NCBI GenBank assembly: GCA_040954595.2
Contig: CM082586.2
Location: forward strand, 8,556,001 to 8,620,000
Length of the DNA: 64,000 nucleotides
Direction of reading: 5' to 3'
Source: Balanoglossus misakiensis
Lineage: Eukaryota; Hemichordata
Below, in pieces: positions 28,401-37,400 of this stretch (position 1 is the stretch's first letter; every line of letters starts with the position of its first letter). Under the pieces are notes generated by a model. It searched no databases. It was not told where the DNA came from and saw only the letters and a program-made list of their open reading frames with translations. The position numbers and the translations under genes were made by a program.

Positions 28401-31400
28401 AGACCACTGATACTGGTAGAAAAACTCTGATGCACTGTTTCTAAAAATTGACTCACATATTTCGAATCTCTCGTCTTCTTGACTTCATTTTGTTGACTAC
28501 TTTCATACAAATGTCGGAGTTGCAGGACCATGAATGAAGGAACCTGTATGACAAGACAAAATGATAAAACACTGATTACAGATTAAGGACTGAGTCAGTA
28601 AAGTGGAGAATAAACGAACAGAGGTTGTATGGAAGAAAAGCCTGTACTTGGAAAAGGCATGAGGGGCAAATTATCAACCTCTCCAAATCTGTGTTACTTA
28701 TACCAGGGTTCCCAAGTCATTTACCACTGTTCCTTAGCCTTTATACAAAAACACTGCAAGGGTATGCTTACACACAGACACGAAAAGAGACTCACCATCC
28801 ATAGTATTTCTTGGTAATTCACCAGCATTCTGACAACATTGGCCGTGCCGGCAGCCAACTGCAGTTCTAGAGCACTCATAGCTTTAGTGAGACTCTTAAC
28901 AGCAAACAAGTTGGGTGCCATGATCATGGCAACATTGACAAGGGACATCTTGTTCACAACTTCCCTCTTTACAAGCTTTTGTAGGAACTGCAGTAAAATC
29001 TGAAAGAAGAGAGAACATAAACCATGTCAGAAAAAGTAGGGTCAAAATGTGACCTTTATGGCTGCTTCATTTCACTTTGAGTTACTGTAGTAATATTGAC
29101 CTGCATTGAACTAGTTTAGGCACATCGTTTAACAATTTTGGACATTAAAACAAAAATTAGCAAAGTGGCTGCCAGGTGGCCTCATCGAATCATATCACAA
29201 AACAAATTGATGTGTATGTCACAGTACATATATTGTCCACTGTACCGAGGTTGAATGAAATTTGTCAAGATATGTCCAAGTAGCAGTGGCTGACTGGCAG
29301 CTGCACGCATTCAATCATGGATGCACGAAACCACAATATCCTCTCCCCTTCTCAGAAGCGAGAGACACAATCAGCTTAGATAACCAGCATGTAAAATTTG
29401 AGTCAGAATAGTTCTTACCTTCAATGAATATCTGTAAACTTCTGGTAAAACTAAGATTAATAGATTGAGCGCTTGAATCTGTTCCTTTTTATCTGGAATA
29501 GCTGAAATTACAATTGAGTAAAATGCCTATAAATACCGTGACTTGAACTTGAACTGTTTACTGTTATGGAATATAGGCGTAGCAATTTCCTGAGTACAGA
29601 ATACAGCATGAGGTGTAATAATTCCCCTTAAAGGTATACGGTCACCTATGGAAAATTAGCTACAGTTACCATGGCAAATTGAGATCTAGCCAATCACTAA
29701 TTTTCAGTGGGTGGCACACGCGAAAAAAGGGCGCCACCGTGTGTTCTTCAGAAAGCTTAAATACGCCATTTCAGCCATATATAGACGTATGTAAATTGGA
29801 GGTGACTGTATACCTTTAAGAGTTTGTATATGGCATTTATAGTGGGAATTCTTGGACGAGTTTTTTTGTCAATATCAATTATGGTATGGTGATGATTGAC
29901 TTGTGTCTAGACACAGAACTGAATCACCACTCACTGCATGTGATGATTTACATGTCAATCCATGTCCAGAAAGGATTATCATGTTCTGATTAACTGTCCT
30001 GAAATTTTGGTTGTGAATCATGACACCTAGTCTTAGATAAAACGGTGCAAGCAAACTGAGCAGAGCTTTAATCCAAATAGGTGTGAACAGTGATAGCGAC
30101 AGCAAAACTGAAAACTGGATTTCAATTTACTTACCTTCCACTTTGGCAAATGCCTGAATAAAGTCATACGTTAACAGTGGTATTGGCAATTCTCTTAGGA
30201 ATAATTTGAGCAGTCCGGCGATGTCATGACAACGAGCACTGTTGAAGTTGAAGACATGGCAACCACTGGCATATTGAGATTCCAAGTCCTTCTTCAAAGC
30301 CTAACATGACAAATGAAGGAAAGTACATGTATATCAAACATAGAAGCAATTCTGGCTGCCTTAAATAGGTTTTAACTTTGCGCTAGGGGGTCAAATCACA
30401 TTTCATTCTGGGCAAAAAGTCGACAACCCACTGTAGTAAGAGACAGAAGAAATGATATGTTTACTGCATTTCATAACTTCTTTTGGTCAAACATGTCAAG
30501 TTTCCATATTAAACTCATTAAACTTTTTTCACATTTTGTTATTTTTTCATTTAAAAAATTTCAGAATGACCCATCATCACTTTAGCTTATGAACTCCCAT
30601 TTCTTAAACATCTTGAAATTGTGTCGACTATATGAGATTTTCATCACTCACTTAAGTAGCTTAAAACCTATTTAAGTTAGGGAGAATAACATGATATTAT
30701 CATAGACGGCATCCTCTGCATGGAGACGCAACCCTCTACCCTAACCCATTTTTCGCACGTTAGAGCGAGTGGTGCATGCAACCCCAAAACCACCCAAGAG
30801 TAGTAGTGTATCACAAAATATCCAATGTTAATCCTTGTTCAGCAGGTTCTACATGTAAAGAACAAAAACAACCCTAGGCATGTAGTATATATAGGGGTGT
30901 TTGTTCATGGGGTGTGGGTGGGGGGGCTGGAGAGGGGGGTGATGGTGCATGGTGGCCCGCACGAGCCCACAGACAGAATCGTCAATTACTCCAGACCTGT
31001 ACTCTAAATACTGCGAACTTGTTGGTCTTGTCATGATGTACAAGCTGGTCCATGGTGTCAATAAAATCATTTGGGGCTACATAACTTGTTTGCCGAGGAA
31101 CTTGTCAAACTATTTAAGGTATACAGTCACCTGGAAAGTTAGCTACAGTTACCATGGCAAATTGAGATCTAGCCAATCACAGATTTTTAGTGGGTGGCAC
31201 ACACGAAAAAAAGAGCACCACCATATGCTCAATAAGCCATTTCAGCCATATATGGGCGTATGTAAATTGGAGGTGACTGTATAGCTTTAATGTGTAAGCC
31301 CTGTGTAGGCTCTAATTTGTATGTAGCTAGTTAGTATCAACAAACCATAATTGACCATGTTATTTTGCACCCCTCCCGTAAAATGCACTCACCTTCATTC

Positions 31401-34400
31401 TTGCTGATGAACCAGGAATGCGCAGGATACCTTCATCATCAAGGCAGTTTTCTTCTATGTACTCTAACATCTAAAGACAACAAAGTTTACATGGAGATAC
31501 ACTTTTTACTTATTTGATAATGATTCTGTTTATCGTTTACTGGTTGAAATATTCAAGAATATGTCATTGGCATCCTCATCCTGGTACATACAGGCAAATG
31601 CTAAATGCTTTTAAGAAGTGAGCCTTGTCTTGCCAGTATTCTGACTGAGCACAATAAGAAGTTGCTAAAATTAAGCAGATTTAAATCCACAATTTTGAAA
31701 ACTATTCTTTGATATCAAATGACGTCAGATGCGCTCAGACGCGGTTATGTTGGCATTCACATTTCGAGGTGACGGGCAACTTCAGCAACATGGTGCAGAC
31801 AAAGACTGTGCAGACGAAACGCCATGAGGCACCATACCCGATACATGTTACGTGTCTGGCGGTTCTAAAGTAAAATAAAAACATACTCGGAAAAACTTTT
31901 ACTGAATGCCAAAATATTGCTTGCCCGTCACCTGGAAATGACAACGCCGTGGGTCACATGGCTAGATCACATGATTGATACTAAAGCATTTGGTGATGTC
32001 AATGACTTTGTATGTTCTTTAGATTTTCCTTACCTGTTGCAATATGAGTGGTGCTTTCACATTTCTCACCCGTTTGTTGTCATTTTCAACCATAAGATGT
32101 AGAGGTACTCCAAATAAACCAGTCTCTGGGGAAAGAAACACAAGCTGGTAATAATGAAATGTCGTTTGTTTTTAGTCTGTACATGAAATGAACACAATAT
32201 GCCACCCTGGAAGTTTTAGACAATTTGTCAGACCAAACCATGCACATGGGACGCACACGCACGAAACTGCAGCACACAAATATTTCCATGGAATAATTCA
32301 TATGCAAATTGCTCTTAAAGGGACAAAGTCTCTCTCTCTCGCTGCCTTTTTTCCATTAATTATGTTTGATATAAGACTTATGTGAATGTACATGTGGATA
32401 TATAGTGAATGAACGTTCGACCACACACAACTTGTGACAGTGAAAAAATCGCCCAAACGAATAATCCGTCTTTACCATTTATTCATTTTGGCAAGATTTT
32501 TACTCTCATATCCTACAAACGGGATGGAATTTGTAGTGTATTGTGTGTGGTCGAATATTGATTTACTACATATACACATGTAGAATAACATAACGGTGTA
32601 TTGCATCAAACATAATTAATGGAAAAGGTGCAGCGAGAGAAAGACTTTAGTCCCTTTAATTATGCCCCACCATATATTAACAGGTCTAGAACTCTGGAGA
32701 TGTGATATACAGTAGAACCTGTCTAAACCGAACACCAAAGGGACTGAAGAAATAGTTTGGCTTGCAGAGGTGTCCGGTTTATAGAGGTTCTTTTAACATG
32801 TGGTTCTATGTCAATGTATAGACAGGTTTCCAGATTAGACAGGGTTTGGCTTAGACAGGTTTTACTGTACCAGATAGAATCACATTTGGTTCAGTGGTTT
32901 CCAAGTACCAGTGTAGATGTGCGGTACACAAAGGAGAATACGGTTACTTAATATTACTATGATTCGTCCAGATTTAATAATTACAATTTGAAATCGACAA
33001 ATTATTGGTAGATAGAAAAATAGCGTCAAGGACACTGTGGTCCCATTTGAGGATTATGCGGAAACAGTGACACACCAGAATAAAAATTACAGGTGACATT
33101 GCAAGCAGATCTGCAAGCAGCAATATCGGGCCCAAGCCAACATAGCACATAGCAACATAGCAATAAGCATATCTGCTCTGGATGCCAAGATATGGAAAAG
33201 TAGGTCAAAGGTCACCTGAGGTTATGCAAAATTTGGGCAAGAAATGTTGACCCTATACTGGTCCATGTTCAACAAAAACCAAACCTATAGTCCTATTGGT
33301 TAGCCTGGAATTAGGTATGCACATAATTAATGAGATATGCAGGTGTCACAGGTGACCCCCAATTTTGGCTTTTCAATTTTAGTCCCAACCCTCCAAACGC
33401 AAAGTCTGTACCTGCTCTGGATGCCAAGATATGATAAAGTAGGTCAAAGGTCACCTGAGGTCATGCAAAATTTGGGCAAGAAATTTTGACCCTATACTGG
33501 TCCAGGTTCAACAAAAACCAAACCTATAGCCCTATTGGTTAGCCTGGAATTAGGTATGCACATAATTAATGAGATATGCAGGTGTCACAGGTGACCCCCA
33601 ATTTTGGCTTTTCAATTTTAGTCCCAACCCTCCAAACGCAAAGTCTGTACCTGCTCTGGATGCCAAGATATGATAAAGTAGGTCAAAGGTCACCTGAGGT
33701 CATGCAAAACTTGGGCAAGAAATTTTGACCCTATACTGGTCCAGGTTCAAGAAAAACCAAACCTATAGCCCTATTGGTTAGCCTGGAATTAGGTATGCAC
33801 ATAATAAATGAGATATGCAGGTGTCACAGGTGACCAATATTTTGGCTTTTCAATTTTAGTCCCAACCCTCCAACGCCAAGTCTGTACCTGCTCTGGATGC
33901 CGAGATATAGGAAAGTAGGTCAAAGGTCACCTGAGGTCACCCAAAATTTGGGCAAGAAATTTTGACCCTATACTGGTCCATGTCCCACAAGAACGAAACC
34001 TCTAGCCCTATTAGTTAGCCCGGAATTAGGTATGCACATAATTAATGTGTTAAGCAGGTGTTACAGGTGAGCCCAAAATTTTGCCTTTTATTTTGGCCCC
34101 ATTGTGCTCACTGACCAATAGACAGTCACTGTACAGGACTATTGCACAGACCAGAATTCCACAATAAGATGTGGACATAGCTTAACCATAGAGGTATAAG
34201 TAAAGGTATAAATTTAATAAAAAGACTAAAAAAATCATAAAAAATAAAACATCGATGATATTAACTTAACACTTACAGGTCGATGTGAGGTTGACATATG
34301 GTACATGCATACCAATTTTTAAAGCAATCTGACGAGTAGTTGTTGACTTTCAGAGTTTTGATAAATTTCACATTTTTCCAGCTAATTTGCATATTTTTGG

Positions 34401-37400
34401 GCCTGGCAACTTCGTTTGGACAAACTCCCATCTACAGCCCTGCCTGCACCTACACACCAAATATTGAGGTGATACGCGCAGCGGTTTTCAAGTTTTTGAT
34501 GTGGACGGACATACAGACATACATCCATACATCCATACATCCATCCATACATACATACAGACGCAACCGATCCCATAAGGTCCCATGGTATATATGCCTA
34601 TACCAATGGGACCTAAAAAACCTGACTTTCTCACCTTTGACTTTTCCTCGCCCTTGTTTTCTCATTGGTCGTAAACTCAAGGAATAGTTATCATAGACAG
34701 CTGTCAATTCCAGCAATGCCAATGAGCGGATCTTATCAATGTCTTTGGCACCAAGACTGGTAATGGGAGTTAGGCCGAGTTTATCCTGGATAATCATGAT
34801 ATTCTGAGAAGAAATCAAAATTAGATGTCTGTAAATCATCACAGCATGTGGGTTCATGTAAATGCTGGTATATATGGTAGAAGATAAACTGTATTGTAAT
34901 TAACTTGCCTTCTATTATTAGCCCTTAATAAAAGCTTGAATGGAAGATTGTAAGATAGTAATTTTAGAGGTTCCCCAATACACTGACAACTAAATTTGTT
35001 AATCTGACAATATTTCGAAAGAATAATAAAATGACATGCCAGAATGTTAAAAAAATCCCCAGGTTTTGGCGACCATAACTTAGCTCTAATGTTCCTGGCA
35101 TTCAATATTTACAAACAGAACATAGTCCCACTGTTTACTCATTTGCATGCCATGAAATACCAAATACCAAAAAATGATTTAATGGACACGTGACTAATTA
35201 GCATCGTTATTTCACGGCTTTTAATAATCTCACTTCACTATATATTCAAGTTTTGACATTTTATACGTAGGGTTTGTTGTTAATACCAAGAGAAAAACTA
35301 ACCAAGTATAGAATGGAGCGTGCTTGTCAAGAGTTTATTCAACAAATGCTTCTAAAAATGAATTTTGAAAGGGACTATTTTTCTTCATTCTCACAGTAAT
35401 GAAGACAGTACCAAAGTTATATAGTATTGAACCACAGAATAATCTGCAGTACATAAGCAATAAGAATAAGTGTTTTACAGTATATCATGTTAAACACCAC
35501 GGTTAAACATTCCATCAACTTTCTCATATCAGAGCTAGCTATAAGACCTAATCAGTCATTCTACATAACGATAACATACTCACTGGCAAAGTTGACTGTG
35601 CACCATTTCCTGGAGAAGATTCCATTCGGATGTTCTGTATTTAAAAGAAAGGTTGTATGTGTGAAGAAAATATTGTGCAGATGTTACTTTTATCGCTGCT
35701 TCCACATGGAGTGGTGATAAATACCTTCCTGAATATAGGTTATTTGGGGTTGTTTCTATGGCAACACCTTCACTGAAGAACTAATATCAAGAAAATGCAA
35801 TATCATTACAAGTGAACACCACAAAAAACAATGCATGATACACTCATCAAAATTTAATCAGATTTGGACCTTGCCATGACAGTAATGTGTACCAATTTGA
35901 CCCAGTAATTTCCGAGTTATCGGTGGACAAATTTTGTATGTTGACACTGGATGGACACAGGATGAAAACATACATGTATACATGCTCAAAGTACTGACAA
36001 GAGATACCTCTGTGCCCCTGGCATAGAGTCTCCACAATGGCTGCCTGTATTGGATTGCACAATGACTATTGACATGCATACCCAGGTACATGGTACATTG
36101 TAGTGCAATTAACTTGTATCACTTTGAATGGGATCAGTCAAGCATAGTCGGGATAGATGGGACAGACAAAAAAAGATTGCTCAATAAAACACAATCAGCC
36201 CATCTTATTAGTTACACATTTACTGAACACAACACAATGCAAACATTATGCATGTACGTAGATATCTAAATTGTCAGTTGCCTACCAGTTTTGCTTCTCT
36301 TGACCGTGCACCATTGGCATCAATAACAGTGTTACCCAATCTCATTTCAGTAACATCTGTCCTTGGCACATCAATTGGAAGTGTATGGGTTAAACTTAGT
36401 GTCTTAATGCCCACTGTCATGACAAAAAAATAAACAACACAACCACCAGTCTGTTAATGGCAAAATAACATTAAGGAACCTGTGCTACCATTTGAGTACA
36501 ATAAGAACTATTCATAACTGTACAGGAGGGAGGGAGGGACGGAGGGAGAGAGCGAGAGAGAGAGAGAGATAGAGAGAGAGAGGGAGGGAGGGAGGGAGGG
36601 AGGGAGGGAGGGAGGGAGGGGAGGAGACAGACGGACAGACAGATAGAAACATGGTCAATAATATATTAGATTTCAACAAATTTTACAACAACTTCAGTAA
36701 TTTTGCAAAAAGATACATGAACTGGACTGGCAACATGTAAGGAAAAGATGTATTCCTTTGTTAGTTTTCATATATTGGTACAACGGAAAAGCTGAGCATA
36801 TAAAGTGTGTGTGACAATATGTTCAATCACTTGGGCTAAGAGGTCTTTATTCATCAGAACAATTAACAAAGGTAGCATGTATTTAAGGTACTAAATTTTA
36901 GAAAAATGAACTTAATATTGCAACTGTAAACTGTATCGTCTGATTTCAGATAGAAACAGAGATATGGTTTCATAAAGATTCAATTCCAACAGGGAATGTA
37001 CATGTAATTCATATTTGTTGCAGATCATTTCTTGGACCTTGCAACCAAATTTAAAGTTATAAGGCTTTCATAAGTTCATTTCTTTTATTCGGTGTGGAAT
37101 GTTCTGGGTTGCGAATGATAATAAATTTCTCTGTTAAGGTATTATAGATGCACTTTCATTAGCTCTAGAATTAAAAAAAAAATGTTTTCAATCTTTTTCA
37201 TATAAATAGTTTGGCTTGATACTGTTACAATGTTGGAACTCTGACATAAGGGGAACGTACTAAAAATGATTTTAAATTAGGCATAAATAATGTCTGAACA
37301 CTTTTTCAGTATTTACAAGGTTGAACACAAATAACTTATGCGAAATAGGTATATACGCCAGAATTAAAATCATAGGTGTCATTTGCAAGCAGATATGACA

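Larger units (their letters stand above)
33021..34619 (+). mobile_element. dispersed non-autonomous element, family F, copy 1, with internal tandem array
   Basis: It shares its left end (TAGCGTCAAGGACACTGTGG) and right end (CGATCCCATAAGGTCCCATG ... CCAATGGGACCTAAAAA) with 47263-48619. The right end is an (ACAT)n tract followed by a GGTCCCAT/ATGGGACC hairpin and CTAA, which recalls Helitron 3' ends; the left end is not typical. The interior of this copy is a 239-bp tandem repeat that the other copy lacks. There is no protein-coding capacity beyond short frames. Confidence 0.75.

Noticed and set aside
34340-34687. Open frames at 34340-34687 and 48342-48695 as genes
   Set aside because: Both are the same segment of a dispersed repeat running into an (ACAT)n microsatellite.
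35716-35785. Extra ARHGAP18-like exon (GAAGGTGTTGCC... to GGAAG|GTATTT)
   Set aside because: It would end in phase 2, or hit TAA in phase 0, and cannot join the phase-0 exon at 35584-35634.
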